Below, piece by piece: positions 44,429 through 55,557 of a stretch of DNA of 64,000 bases. The DNA lies in the NCBI GenBank assembly GCA_958009055.1, contig OY253656.1, positions 434,001-498,000 on the forward strand. Direction: 5' to 3'. Source of the DNA: Choricystis sp. odSpoLacu1 (lineage: Eukaryota > Chlorophyta > Trebouxiophyceae). The first letter of the stretch is position 1; every line of letters begins with the position of its first letter. The translations under genes and the position numbers were made by a program. The notes beneath the pieces were generated by a model that was given only the letters and a program-made list of their open reading frames with translations, had not been told where the DNA came from and did no database searches.

Positions 44429-44868
44429 TCACGCCACCGTCAGCACTGCCGTCTTCCCGGGCACCACCTCGGAAAGAGAATGCCCTTTCCCCGCAGTCAG
44501 GTCGGCCACCAACTCCTTCAGGGTGGCGGCGGACGCGGTGGCGTCGGCGCCTTCGTCGACCTGTGTGTGTGTGGGGAGAAAAACGAGTGAGTTTTTTTTT
44601 TTCCTTAGCGATCGGCGGCTCTTGCCGCGCTCGCGCGGGGTCGACGCGCGCGTGTCCGGCCTCCCTCTCCTCTCCCAACGGCAACACGGGGTTGTAACCG
44701 TGTGGCAGGCGTTGGGATCGGAGACGCCTGCCGTTTGGAAAGGAGGGGGCGGAGGGCAAACACGCCACACCGGCTCATCCCTCTCTTTCCTCGGCCCCAC
44801 ACACGCACCTGGGTCGCCTTGAACTCGGACTTGAACTCGCCGTCCTTCTTGATGACAAAGGTGGGCAT
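44429..44868 (-). CDS. 63-aa acidic protein (unknown)
   Basis: Exons 44809-44868 and 44429-44560 join in phase 0 to 63 aa. The sequence begins MPTFVIKKDGEFKSEFKATQ and continues with an Ala/Thr-rich helix-prone part (AATLKELVADLTAGKG) to LTVA. No span, no Cys, no known motif. Its compact alternating start (TFVIKKDG) looks like a beta hairpin. It lies antisense between two PMP3-like genes. A small chaperone-like or ubiquitin-like fold is possible but not shown. Confidence 0.55.
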
Positions 44869-45014
44869 GGTGGGTGAGGGTTGTTTTGTGTGTGGGAGGC
44901 GAAGAAGATGAAAACTTTTGGGGATGTGAGCACCAAAAAAACACTTCACTCGGACCTCTTTTTTCCACCCTTCACCCCTTCCTCCCCAAACTCCACCACA
45001 CACACATACACACC

Positions 45015-45513
45015 ATGGCTCTCGAAGGCACCGCCAAGACCATCGTCGACATATTGCTCGTCATCTTCCTGCCCCCGCTGGCGGTGTTCCTGGTGCGAGA
45101 GAAGGGGGGGTTGAAAAAAAAACAATTCGGCAAACACACCGGCACGTGCGCCCTGCGAGCCCCCTCCCCGGCTCCCACACTCACTGTCTAACGAAAGTAA
45201 AGAGTATCCAGCGCGAGTTGGAGGGGTGACGGGGAGCTAGCGGGCCCATTTTGTGGGACAAACGGGGAGCGGCGGTTGGCGCATGCCGAGCTGGCGTTTT
45301 TTTTTCGCAAAAAAAAAACGACCCTTCACACCCCCTCTCCCGACGTTCCGCCGCCCACCCCGCCCCGCCCACCACTCACCCATACTCTCCACTCCCCCTG
45401 AACAGAAGGACGGCGGCTTGACGACCAACTTCTGGATCTCGCTCGTCCTCATCTTCTTTGGCTTCTTCCCTTCCTCGATCTTTGCCGCGTGGCACGTGTT
45501 CTTCCGCAAGTGA
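45015..45513 (+). CDS. PMP3-like proteolipid, third copy
   Basis: Exons 45015-45092 and 45406-45513 join in phase 0 to 61 aa. First span VDILLVIFLPPLAVFL carries the family LPPLAVF motif; KDGG replaces the usual Gly/Cys turn; the second span is NFWISLVLIFFGFFPSSIFA, where FFPSSIFA takes the place of PGVIHA. The C-terminus ends AWHVFFRK. It is the third member of the local family and diverges from the 63-aa gene with 146 nt between starts. Confidence 0.8.
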
Positions 45514-45818
45514 AGAAAAGGAAAGGAGAGAGAGAGAGAGAGAATCTCTCTCTCCGCGGGCGGGCTGGCTGGCGGGTGGGCTTGCGTGCGTGCAGTCTCC
45601 CTTTCACCCCCCCACAACAACAACATAAGTACTATCCACCGTTGTTGTAAACCAAAAAGGTCATCCCACAATGTCTACTATTTACTATGAACAAGAGGGC
45701 GGGCGTGCGAGTGTGGTCGCCGCGCCAGCCACAAAGCAAAACACGCACGCCTCATTTTTTCTCACAATGTTTCATTCATTTTTTCACGCAAGCAATAAAC
45801 GTCTCTCTCTCTCTCTCA
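45514..45818. other. Convergent gap after PMP3-like gene
   Basis: 305 nt between the PMP3-like and BTB gene stops. It has GA/CT microsatellite-like tracts (about 45526-45553) and a TGTAA at 45646, the green-algal polyadenylation motif, 133 nt past the PMP3-like stop. No gene is seen. Confidence 0.5.
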
Positions 45819-47347
45819 TCACAACGCAAGATCCACCGTCACCCTCACATCCGTCAACGGCAGCGAGGGGAACGTGTCCTCCGCGGGCGGGGGGCCGCCC
45901 CCCGCGCCCACGCCGCCCACTCCATCTTCGTCACACGGCCACGACGCGTCGGCAGCCACGGTGACGACCGCCCTGCTGAACCCGGCCACCGTCAACGCTG
46001 CCTCGGCGCCGCGCGGGTCGCGGGCCAGCTCGAGGACGGCGGCGCGCAGGGCGCGATCGCGCGACGAGAGGGCGGTGGCTGTGAGGGCTCGCACCACGGG
46101 CACAATCGAGGGCGCGACCCCCGTTCCATCGGGAAGGGTGTACCCTCTGCACGCGGACGTGGTGCGGGTGGGGGAGGGGGCGATGGGAGGGAGAGGGGGT
46201 GGCGCGCCTGCCACGAGCGGCCGCTCTGGCGTGGCCGCAGCAGCAGACACCGCGTGCGCCAGTTCGTGCGTCACCCTGAACTCGCACTCGCCGGCGTCAC
46301 CATGGATGCCGGCTTCTTGGGTGAGTTGGGTGTAGAGTAACACGGATTGGGGGCCGGGCGCGCCAGAGGGGGTGCCGCCCCCCTCGGCCGACCGGGGGCG
46401 CACGGGGGAGGCCGCCACCGCGGGCGAGCCGGGCGTGCCCGCCCGCCCACCACCGGGGCGCCGCGTCCACACCAGAACGCCGCCATCGTGGGTGGCCACG
46501 TCGCGGGCCCAGGCTTCCACGGTGGCAGTGGCTGACGGCAGGCGCGCGGCGCGCGCGGCGCCGTCGCAGTCGCCGCGCGCGGCGGCGCCGCCCGCGGGGC
46601 CGTAAGCGCAGGTGAGGACGGTGGTTAAAGCGTCGCGCAGGCCGGCGCGTGGTCCCCCGGGGCGCAGGGCGGCAGCCAGCCCCGCACGCAGCGCGGCCGC
46701 GACGCCAGGGCGCCAAGCCGTGTCGGCCGGGAGCAACGCGTCCCGCAGCCCATCCAGCGAGTAAAACTCGGCCTCCGGCACCAGGGCGGCCAGGGAGGGG
46801 GCGCCGGCCGCGGCGGCGGCGGCCTCCGCTGCGGGGGGGGCCGTCGCGCAGCCAGTTAAGAATTGTCGCAAAATGAGACGGGTCTCTGTCGATGAACACA
46901 CGGCCCGCGGAGTCCAGGGTGGAGGGCAGCTCGCCCTGCACGAGGCGGGCCAGCATGGAGGCTGGTTCCTGTGTGGGAGGGTGGTGGGTGGGAGGTGAGG
47001 AAGGTGTGCGTCGCGTGCTAGCCAAAAACGGAGGCCTCCGCCGTGGTCCGCCAGGCAGCGTCTGCACCGCCCCCTTCCTCCTCCCGTCAGCATGGGACGG
47101 ATTCACACAAGCCAATGCGGGGGTGACAGTGCATTGACGCCGGGCGCGAGGCGGCGCGCGGGCGAGGGCATGCGCAATGCAGCTGCTTCTCCCGCATTGG
47201 CGCGGGGTGGCGCGCCTCCCTCCCTCCTCCCTCCCTCCCCCTGGCGTCGTCAACACCCACACGCACCCTCTGCGTCAGCGTCTCCACCGTGGTGGTGAAC
47301 GGGGTGCCCCCCACGTTGAGCTCGACGATGCCGTTGCGACGCGCCAT
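45819..47347 (-). CDS. KCTD-type BTB (T1) domain protein
   Basis: Exons 47267-47347 and 45819-46968 join in phase 0 to about 410 aa. The T1/BTB domain reads IVELNVGGTPFTTTVETLTQ, EPASMLARLVQGEL, GRVFIDRDPSHFATILNWLR, then LVPEAEFYSLDGLRDALL. KCTD proteins oligomerise through it and often serve as CUL3 ubiquitin-ligase adaptors. The later 300 residues are not recognised; they contain YTQLTQEAGIHGDAGECEF and a Thr/Val-rich beta-like end. A G8 run at 46833-46840 breaks the frame between NWLRDG and APPAAEA. The CUL3 role is inferred. Confidence 0.8.
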
Positions 47348-47597
47348 GGGGGGGGAAGCAGAGGCTTCTCTGTGCGGCGGTGGTTGACGCCGGGGCGCGC
47401 AGGGGGACTGGGCGCGTGCGTGTGCAGAAACGAGGTTTGTGTGTGTGTGTCCGAGGCGCGCACTGTGCGCGCGCAGACGGCGCGTTGCGTGTCGGAGAGA
47501 GGAGGAAAATGCGCGTGCTTGTGAGCTGCGTTTTCTCTTGTTTCACAAACTTCACCCAAACCGCTCTCTCTCTCACCCACCCACATCCCCAAACCAT

Positions 47598-50500
47598 CTA
47601 AATCCCTTCCAGCGCCGCCCGCAGCGACGGCAGCAGCTGGGCCATGGCCAACTGAAACCCGCGGCTGGGCGGGAGGGGGTCGTCCTCCCCCTCTGCCGGG
47701 CGAAAGGCGGCGGGCGCGGTCGGCCGCACGTCGGCGCCGACTGGCGCCCGACCCTCCCCATACGCGGCCGCAGCCGCCAGCAGCCCCTCCCGCGCCTGGC
47801 GATAGTGGGCGCGCACCAGGGGGCCAAAGGCACCCGGCGGGGAGCGCAGCAGCGCGCGCGCGGTGCGCGCGCAGATGAGAAACGCGCTCTCCGAATACAG
47901 GCGCGAATTCTTGGCGCCTTCTGCGGAGCCCGCCTGCTTCTCGTACCCTGCCTCATTGTAGTAGGGTTCGGGCACGAGCACGAGGCCTTGAATCGACACC
48001 AGGACTTGGAGTAGGGTAGAGGTGGCGGGCGACCAGCGCTCCTCCTCGCGCCCCGCCCACGTGCCCAGCAGACTCAGGCACACTTTGCCACACTCATACA
48101 GGTTGGGGTTGACGCGGTGGCCGTAGGCGTGGTAGGAGACGGAGGGCGGGGTGGACGGGTAGTCGGGGGGGAGGGCGATGTCGAAGACGAAGATGTTGCC
48201 GACGTAGGGGGTGCCCAGAGGGCCGACGACTGCCGCCCGCAGCGCGTCCAGCCTCCCCTCCCACGCCCGCACCCAGATTTGACCCGCTGGCAGCCCCGCC
48301 CGCAGCGCGTCCCACTCCTTCATGACGGCCTTGACAAAGCGGCGGGGAAGGGTGGTGGCCGTGGCGGAGGGAGACCGAAAGATGGCGTGGTCGGGGGGGG
48401 GGTCGCCTTCCAGCACGTCAAAGGGGGCCCAGTCGGTGGGGAGGGCGGGGTCATCGGTCGCGGGGGTGGTGGTGGTGGTGGGGACGGCGGCGGGGGCGGC
48501 AGCGTCGTCACCAGCTGCCGCGCCGCCGGCGTCGGCGAGGGGGGGGACGCTGCCCGCCCCGTCGTCACCGTCCGCCGGCGCGTCCGGCATCGACGCCGTG
48601 CCGCCACTGGCGTCACCGTCGGACGATGCAGTCTCGTACTCGTCGTCACCGGCGCCACCGCCCGGGATGTAGTGCATGTAGGGGGGGGCACCGATGGTGG
48701 TGGGTGGCGGGGGGCCGCCCCCACCGCCCGGGCCGCCGTCATCCTCCCGCGACAGCACAAACAGTTCGTCCGGCCGCTCCCCGCTCACGCCGTCCACCCC
48801 CAGCCAGGCGACACGCACGCGGCCGCCCGCCAGGCCCACGACTTCACCGACGGTGGGGGTGGAGGCGGAGGGCGGGCGGCGTGCGCCGCCACTCCCACCA
48901 CCATCCAGCCGCACCACGACGTCGCCATGGGCGAACGCCCAGTCGGGGTGGGGCCTGATGGAGTAGACGGGCACAATGGTGGCGGTGGTGGGGTCGGGGG
49001 GGGACAGGCGGCCGTCGTCGCCGCGGGTGAGCCAGGCAACCGTGGCAGTGCGTTCGGCAGCATCGACCGACAGCACGACGCCCGAGCGCGGGGTGGGGCG
49101 CCGCCCACGGGCAGGACTGCCTGCATCATCATCATCTAGCGGGCGCTCCAGCACCAGGTCGTCCGGCCAGAAGTCGTGGTCGTCCAGGTGTGTGATCGGC
49201 AGCAGGGTGGAGGCTGCCACCCCGCCCTCCCGCCGCCCATCCTGCCACACCACGTCCGCCACCGTGTGGGACCCCATGACGAGGGCGGTGGGCGGGATGG
49301 CGCCCGTGGACGCGGCGGACGCGGCTGCGGCGCCGCGGCGGGCAGAGCGGCGCGCGCGGCGGGTGGACGAGGCGGCCGCGCCGCGCCGCGACGCGGCGCG
49401 GGGGGGGGGCAGCAGTGGCGGCGGGCGGGGCGGCCGTGCCGCCACCACCACCTCCTTCAGTCGACAGCAGGGATGAGATGGCGGCCGCCACACTGTTGGC
49501 CATGCGGGAGAGAGCGGCGGGGGGCGGCGGCGGCGGCGCGTCGGCGGCGGCCGCGTCATCGTCGTCACTGCTGCCGTCCTCCGCGTCGGCACCACCCCCA
49601 CCTTCACCATCACCGCCGCCCAGCCACAGCCCACGCGTGCCCAGGTGCCAGTAGGCGGGGTCGAAGAAGTGGCGCCCCACGACGGCCACGCCGCGCGGGC
49701 GCACAACGGCGGGGGGGGCGTGCCCCGCGCCGGGGACGACGGCCGCCACCCAGTCGACTTCGAGTTCGTCCACATCGACGCGCACCACGGTGGCGCGCAG
49801 GGAGGAGACGCGGCCCCCGGTGCCGTGCACGCGGACGCGGAGGGCGGAGTGGAGGGCGGCGACGGAACGCAGGGTCAGTTTTTGCCCTGGAAACCAGGGG
49901 CACCGGTGATCGTCCGCGAAAGTAACATCGGCGGGGCTCGCAGGGTGTAACACGTCGCACTCGTCCAGTAGGGGGCCGTCGGGGGAGGGGCGCACGTCGG
50001 CGACGATGCCATCCGCAAACTTTAAAGTCAAACACTCCACCACCAGCGCCACCCGCCCCAACCACCCATCCTTGACGACGTGCTGGTCGGCACAGTAAGG
50101 GAGCAGGGGGGCGAGGCGGGTGGAGGGCACGCCCCGGCGCAAGGACGGGGCGGGGGGCAGCGCGACGTCGACGAGGCGGCGCACATCAATCACAACAGCC
50201 GTCGGCCCCAGTGGGTCCCCCACCGCCGCCACGACGTCGCCCGCCACCAGGCCTCGGTCCACGACGGCCAGGGTGGCCGCATCCTCGGTGGCGGGTTCAG
50301 CAGGGATGGGGGGGGACGTTGGGGGGGGGGCGGCGGCGGCGCGCCGCGCCCGGCGCGGCGCGCGGGGGCTGCGTCGGCCGCCCGCGTGCCGTCAACTGCC
50401 GGCTGCCACGCGACGGCAGCCATGCCGACTGGCAGCGGGCGGCGGTGGGCGTGGTGGTGGCCGTGGTGGTGGCTGTCGTCGTCACTCGTCGCGGACGACC

Positions 50501-50893
50501 ACTCGCTCTCGGAGCCGTCGTCGCTGCCGCGGTCCGACCCCGAGGGACCGCCCTCGGACTCGGTCTCGCCACCGACACGCCAGACGAGGCCTGTGTGTGT
50601 GGGTTGGGAGGGGGAGGAGGGTGGGTGAGTTGTGTTGTGGTCCCCCTCGGGACAATGCGTGGTGTGTCGGTCGCCGATCGCTGCCCTCGGGCGCCCACCC
50701 GCCGCCACGCCTCGCCTCGGGTGGCCACCATGCGGCCACAACCGGGGGCAGGGGCCCGCGTGCCTCGTTCTTTTGCACCACGCCTCGCGCTACACCACCA
50801 CTCACCCAGCTGGCCGGTGTCGCCCTCGCCCGCGCGCCGCACCACGTCGTAGCTGCGCAGCAGCAGGGGGCCACGGCGGGGTGGGGCCGCCAT
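47598..50893 (-). CDS. UBE2O-type ubiquitin-conjugating enzyme
   Basis: Exons 50806-50893 and 47598-50590 give about 1025 aa. Several SH3-like CR segments come first (FADGIVADVRPSPDGPLL, HRCPWFPGQKLTL, VVGRHFFDPAYWHLGTRGLW, MGSHTVADVVWQDGRREGGV, VGEVVGLAGGRVRVAWLGVD). A UBC domain at about 770-930 follows: NIFVFDIALPPDYPSTPPSV, HRVNPNLYECGKVCLSLLGT with the catalytic Cys in GKVCLSLL, and LLQVLVSIQGLVLV. The relatives UBE2O and plant PHO2/UBC24 are E2/E3 hybrids; PHO2 controls phosphate transporter turnover. The frame needs correction in the G runs at 50321-50330 (or 50308-50315) and 49400-49409. Confidence 0.88.
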
Positions 50894-51150
50894 GGCGGGG
50901 AGGGGAGGGTGCGGGAGACGCGGGAGGGCGCGTAGAGAGAGGGAGCGCACGAAGCTCCGATTGTGTCGCTGCTGCGTTCTTTCTTTTCCCTCACACACAA
51001 GCCCGCCGCAGCACACGCCCACCCACCCCGACTCCCTCGCGCGCTCTCTGTCACGCATCCACTCTCGTGCCCTTGCTTGCGTTTTGTCCCCACGAAACAA
51101 AGTGTGTGATCTAACATCATGTTTTGAAAAACCCTCTCCCCCACCCCCCA

Positions 51151-51665
51151 TCACCTCCCGTCCACCGCCTTCAAACACTCGCTCTCGCACCTCCGCATGC
51201 ACGCATCATTCCAGGCGGGCACCTGGTGCAGGTTGGCGCACACCGCGCGCTGGCAGGCTTCCGAGCACGCGTCCGCGCGTGCGGCGCCGCACACGGTGAC
51301 ACAAGTCCCTGGGGTGGGATCCTTGGCCAGCCCCCCCATGCGACGCAGCAGGCGTTTGGAGGTGCAGACGCGCTCGCACACAAAGGTGGGGGTGGCGGAG
51401 TCGTCGCCAGGTCTGTGTGGGAGGGGGTGGGTTGGAAATAAGGCATGGGCGAAAAACGGGCGGCGCGTTCTCCCCCCCCGCTGCCTCCACGCTCTCTTCC
51501 CCTCCCCACTCACCTGTCCTGGCCAAACTCGCCCTCGCCCCCGTCCAGCACGAGCCCCCTGTCCCCGCGGTCGCCGGCGCGGCGGCGCGCGTCGCGGTCG
51601 CCGCCGCCGACGATGGCGCGCGCCAGGGCGGCGGGGGCGCCCACGACGGAGCCGAGCAGGCCCAT
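51151..51665 (-). CDS. Cys-rich CX3C-repeat protein (unknown)
   Basis: Exons 51514-51665 and 51151-51412 join in phase 2 to 137 aa. The head (MGLLGSVVGAPAALARAIVG) is mildly hydrophobic. The second half has ten Cys in CX3C groups (CERVC, CVTVC, CSEAC, CMRRC) plus single Cys in AVC and ESEC, in predicted helices with many Arg. CX3C pairs are seen in intermembrane-space small Tim and related proteins, which fold by disulfides or bind metal, but spacing here does not match a family I can name. No clear transit peptide. Function unknown. Confidence 0.65.
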
Positions 51666-51937
51666 GGGTGTGTGGGTGTGGGTGAGGGTGGTTTGAGAGG
51701 CGCGCGGCGGGGGTGGAAGGAAAGGCGCCGGCCGCGGATTCAAAGAGAAGTGTTTTTTCCCTGTGGAGAAAAAAAAGACGAAAAAAACGCGCCCACCCAC
51801 TCTTCAGGTGAGATCATGCTGGACGCGTCTGCACCCGCAGACCAACGAGAGAAACGAGATGTGTGTGTAAGTTCAACCGTGTGCGTGTGTTGTGTGTGGG
51901 AAAGCGGGTTTGCACCACCAGAAAACAAAAAACAGCC

Positions 51938-53038
51938 TTACCCCCGCCCCGCGATCAACGCCAGCGCGTCCCGCGACAGCGTCCTCTCGTCCGCCCCCGG
52001 GGCAGCCGGCCTCTGGCCATATTGCCGCTTGGCGGGGCGGGAAGGCGGCGGCGGCGCGTCGTCGCCGCCGCCTCCTTCCGCCCGCTTGGCCGCCCGCCGC
52101 GCGTCCGCCCGCTCCGCCGCCCGCGCGGCATCCACTTTGGCCAGGTAGAAATCACGCTCGGCGGCGGCGGCGGACGCTTCCGCCGCGCGGCGCGCGTCGC
52201 GAGCGTGGGAGGCGGCAGCTACATCCGCAGTTAAATCGTCCCACACAAATCCCGGCAGATATTTCAGTGTCCACAAGTCGGCCGCGTGGGCGGAGCGGCG
52301 GCGGCCGCCGATGGGGGTGGCGTTGAGGGTGGCGGCGACCTGTGGGGGATGTGATGGGGTGGGAGCGTGGTTTTGTGAAGGAGGAGCGCAAACGGTTCCC
52401 TCCTCCCTTCCCCCCTCTCCACACAAACACACAAAAACTCACCTGTTTGGCCACTTTTTTGTCCTCAAACTCGATCCACCCCTCCACGTAGCGCTTGGCC
52501 CGCTTGGACGCCGCACTGACGCCGCCACCACCCCCCGCCTTGGCCCCCTTGCGCCGCGCCGCGCGGGTGGCGCCGTCCTCGGGGGCCAGGTAGATGCGCC
52601 CAATCTCGGCGCGCGCGGACAGCAGGTGCCTCACTTTTTGGGGGCGCTGAAGGGTGGAGGAGGGTGGAAAGGTTGAGAGGGTCGTCAATGAAAACAGCGT
52701 GCCCTTCCCCCTCCACACACACTCTCTCCTTCACGTACCATGTGTGGCGGCACTCGACTCATGTAGACGACGCCTGGCGAGTGTTTTTTGGTTGGGGGCG
52801 GTGAGACACAGAAAACCAAGGCGGCTGCATGCCGCGCCCCCTCCCTCCCCTCCCCCCTCCTCTCCTCTCACTCACCTCGCCTCTTGTACGCCTTCTGCAA
52901 CCGTTTCAACTCTTTGTCCTTGACCCGGCCGTCCGCCGCCAGGGGCAGCGGCGCGGCCGCCAGGGGGGCGTTGTCGTCGTCGTCGGCCGCCGGCGCTCGG
53001 GGCGGACGCGAGGGCAAGGGCGCGTCCGAGTCCGACAT
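51938..53038 (-). CDS. ESF2: ABT1/ESF2 ribosome-biogenesis RNA-binding protein
   Basis: Exons 52876-53038, 52739-52773, 52443-52646 and 51938-52339 join to 267 aa. Family marks run across the splice sites: RGVVYMSRVPPHM, RPQKVRHLL, EIGRIYLAPED, YVEGWIEFEDKKVAKQ, then NATPIGGRRRS and LKYLPGFVWDDLT. ESF2/ABT1 is a nucleolar factor that joins the early 90S pre-ribosome and stimulates the Dbp8 helicase for 18S rRNA processing. The C-terminal Ala/Arg-rich coiled region is typical. It diverges from the NAD(P)-binding gene with 190 nt between starts. Confidence 0.93.
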
Positions 53039-53228
53039 GTGGGGAGTGAGGTGGGCGCTGCGCGAGTTCTCGAGGGCACGCTGCCACACAGCCAACTCCT
53101 GGGCGGTGGATAAACAACTCGCGGAAAGTGTGAACACAGAACACTCCGGCCTTCCGAATTGGCCAGCGTTTGCGCAAAAAAAAACCTCCCCACCCTCCAG
53201 CACACCACCCACACCACACACCACAATC

Positions 53229-54066
53229 ATGCCCACCTACGCCGTCTTCGGCGCCGGCGGCAAGACCGGCAAGGCGTGCGTCCTCGCCCTGCTCGCGCGC
53301 GGCGACACCGCGCGCGCTGTTGTGCGCGACCCGGCCAAGCACGCGGGCGCGTGGGGGGAGGGCGGCGACAAGCTGGAGGTGAGAGAAGAGAGAGAGAGTG
53401 AGGCTGTGTGTGTTGTGTGTGTGTGTGTGTGGACAACGGTGGTGGTTTCTTTGGGACACCTCTCACCTTTTTTTCCGTTCCGCCCACCCATCACCACCCC
53501 AGGTCGTCGCTGGCGACGTCACCGACGCCGCCTCCGTCGCGGCAGCCCTGAGGAACACGGCCGGCGCCATCTTCGCCGCCTCTGCCCCGCGCGGCGGCGA
53601 CGTCAACGCGGTGGACGACGTGGGCGTGGGGATCGTCGCCTCCGCCGCCGCCGCCGCCAAACTGTCCCGCGTCGTGCTCATCTCGTCCAACCTGGTGTCT
53701 CCCCACCAGAAGTGGCACCCGATACGCGCGCTTCTGAACAACATGAGGGGTCCGTTCTCGGGCCAGCACATCATGGACGCCAAGTGGAAGGGGGAAGCCC
53801 GCCTGCGTTCTTCAGGTGTCCCCTACACAATCCTGCGCCCGGGCGGCCTGACCGACGGGCCGGGGGGCCAGGCCGCCCTGCTGGTGGGCCAGGGCGACAA
53901 GACGATCGGCCGCGTGTCGCGCGCCGACGTGGCGGTCGTCGCGGTGGCCGCGCTGACGAGTCCCGCGGCGGTGGGTGTGTCCCTGGAGCTGGGCAGTGAG
54001 GGCAGCAAGAAGGCGGAGGAAGGGCCGGCGCTGGGCTCGATCTTCGACGGACTGATCAAGGATTGA
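53229..54066 (+). CDS. NAD(P)-binding Rossmann protein (atypical SDR)
   Basis: Exons 53229-53378 and 53503-54066 join in phase 0 to 237 aa. TYAVFGAGGKTGKACVLALL gives the GxxGxxG dinucleotide loop; VVAGDVTDAASV is the second strand; RVVLISSNLVSP, WKGEARLRSSGVPYTILRPG and GLTDGPGG are typical of the atypical SDR group near TIC62, Ycf39 and plant SDR75. The Tyr-Lys catalytic pair of classical SDRs is absent, as is common in this group. No transit peptide is seen. Substrate unknown. A relative lies at the window end (63458-63980). Confidence 0.83.
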
Positions 54067-54273
54067 GGGAGGTTTGTGATTTTTCTTTTTTTTTGGCGTG
54101 TGTATTAATCTTCGGGGGCAAAAAACACAGATCTACAAAAGTCATCTTTTGGCGTGTGTGTGTGGGGAGGCGGTGGGGAGGCGCGGAGAAGAAAAGGAGC
54201 AGCCTTTCCACTCCCACCCCCCAGAGGCAAAAAATCACCGCCGCCCGTTTCCCCCCCCCCCTCTCTCTCCTTC

Positions 54274-55173
54274 TCAACGCCACGGGTCCATCTCCGCGCA
54301 CTCCAGCACGTTGGCGTCCGGGTCCCGGAAGAAGATGGCGGGCCGCCCCGACGCGGACAGGGTGAAGGGAACGCCCGCCGCCTTGAGCCTCTCAGCCAGC
54401 GCTTTGACGTCTTTCACCCCCACACAAAAGTGGCCGTCCCGACCTCCGTGTGTCGGCCGTCCCTCTGTAGGATCAGGGGACGGCAGCTCCATGAGGTGCA
54501 CCATTTCCCGCCCGATCCACAGCCACGCGCCGCGGTAGGGGAGCTTAGCGTCGGGGCGCGCCGGGTTAAGGGACAGTCCGAGAGTGTCCGTGTAAAACGC
54601 GAGGGCTCGGTCCAGGTCGGACACGAGGAGGCCGACGTGGTGCAGGCCTTCGAAGATGGGGTGACGGCCTGTGTGTGTGTGTGTGGGAGGAAAGGGTGAG
54701 GATCACGTCGAAACGTCAGACGGGGAAGCCTCCGACGCGGTCGGGGCGCGCGCGCGGGGGGGGGGCGGCACGCTCATTGCTCTGCTTCTCTTTGCATCTT
54801 TGCCCCCCAATGCCGCACTCTGGCATCATGCACGCCCGCTTGTGTGTGTGGTAGAAGCGGGTGGAAGGGGGCAAGCGGGTTGTCGCGGCAGTCGGTTGGG
54901 AATGCACCAAAAACCAAGAAAAAAAACTCTCACACTCACCGTCCTCGCCCACCGCGCCGTGGCGCGACGTGGACGCTTCCGCGGTGGAGGATCGCAGGCG
55001 GGACCAGGAGGCGGGCGCGGTGCGGGGGGGGGTGACGAGGGAGGCGGTGGGGTGGAGGCGGGGGGCCCGGCTGTGAAGGAGGGTCGGGGTGGTGAGGCAC
55101 AGCGGGAAAACGCGTCTTTGACGCAGGGCCGTCCCTTGTCTCGACAGCAGCGGGGACAGTAGATACTCTTCAT
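54274..55173 (-). CDS. Glyoxalase/VOC-fold protein (5' end uncertain)
   Basis: A secure exon at 54274-54668 encodes GRHPIFEGLHHVGLLVSDLD, ALAFYTDTLGLSLN, GAWLWIGREMVHLMEL, GHFCVGVKDVKALAERLKAA and IFFRDPDANVLECAE: one VOC domain with candidate metal ligands (His in LHHVG, Glu near the end). It joins in phase 1 to an upstream exon from 54940 whose frame reads as a Ser/Thr/Arg-rich targeting peptide. That frame has no ATG; the nearest ATG (55173) is in another frame, and a G10 run near 55024-55033 may be at fault. A dioxygenase, isomerase or lyase role cannot be told apart. Confidence 0.7.
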
Positions 55174-55557
55174 GAGTGCGCACGTGGTGCGGGCGGGTGG
55201 AGGCGGCGAAACCAACTTACCCGGCGCGCGCCGCATGCGGCGCCGGCGCGCCGGCGCGAGCGCGGACGGCGGTGGGCGCCATGCAAAGCGGCGCCCAGCG
55301 GTTTGTGTTTGTGATGTGTGCTGGAGTGTGTCGAGTGGCTCTATGGTGCGCGGGAAGGACGCGGGGTTGCCCGCGCGGCCGAGGCAAAGGAAACAAAGAC
55401 GGACAGAGTGCAAACCTGTCGTCGAGAGACCGACCTGCTCCTCGCTCACTCTCGTCGTCGCTTCGTTCTGTCCCGTGTCGCCATTTGACACTCGACGCCG
55501 GTCGCTCTCCACTCTCGCCGTCCGTCGCTTCACGTTTTCGTGTGTCCTGTGCTGCAC
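55174..55557. other. Divergent gap, glyoxalase / ABHD17-like
   Basis: 384 nt of probable shared promoter sequence. The first 180 nt are rich in GCGCCGG and are followed by CTCTC-rich leader sequence. No gene is supported. Confidence 0.5.
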
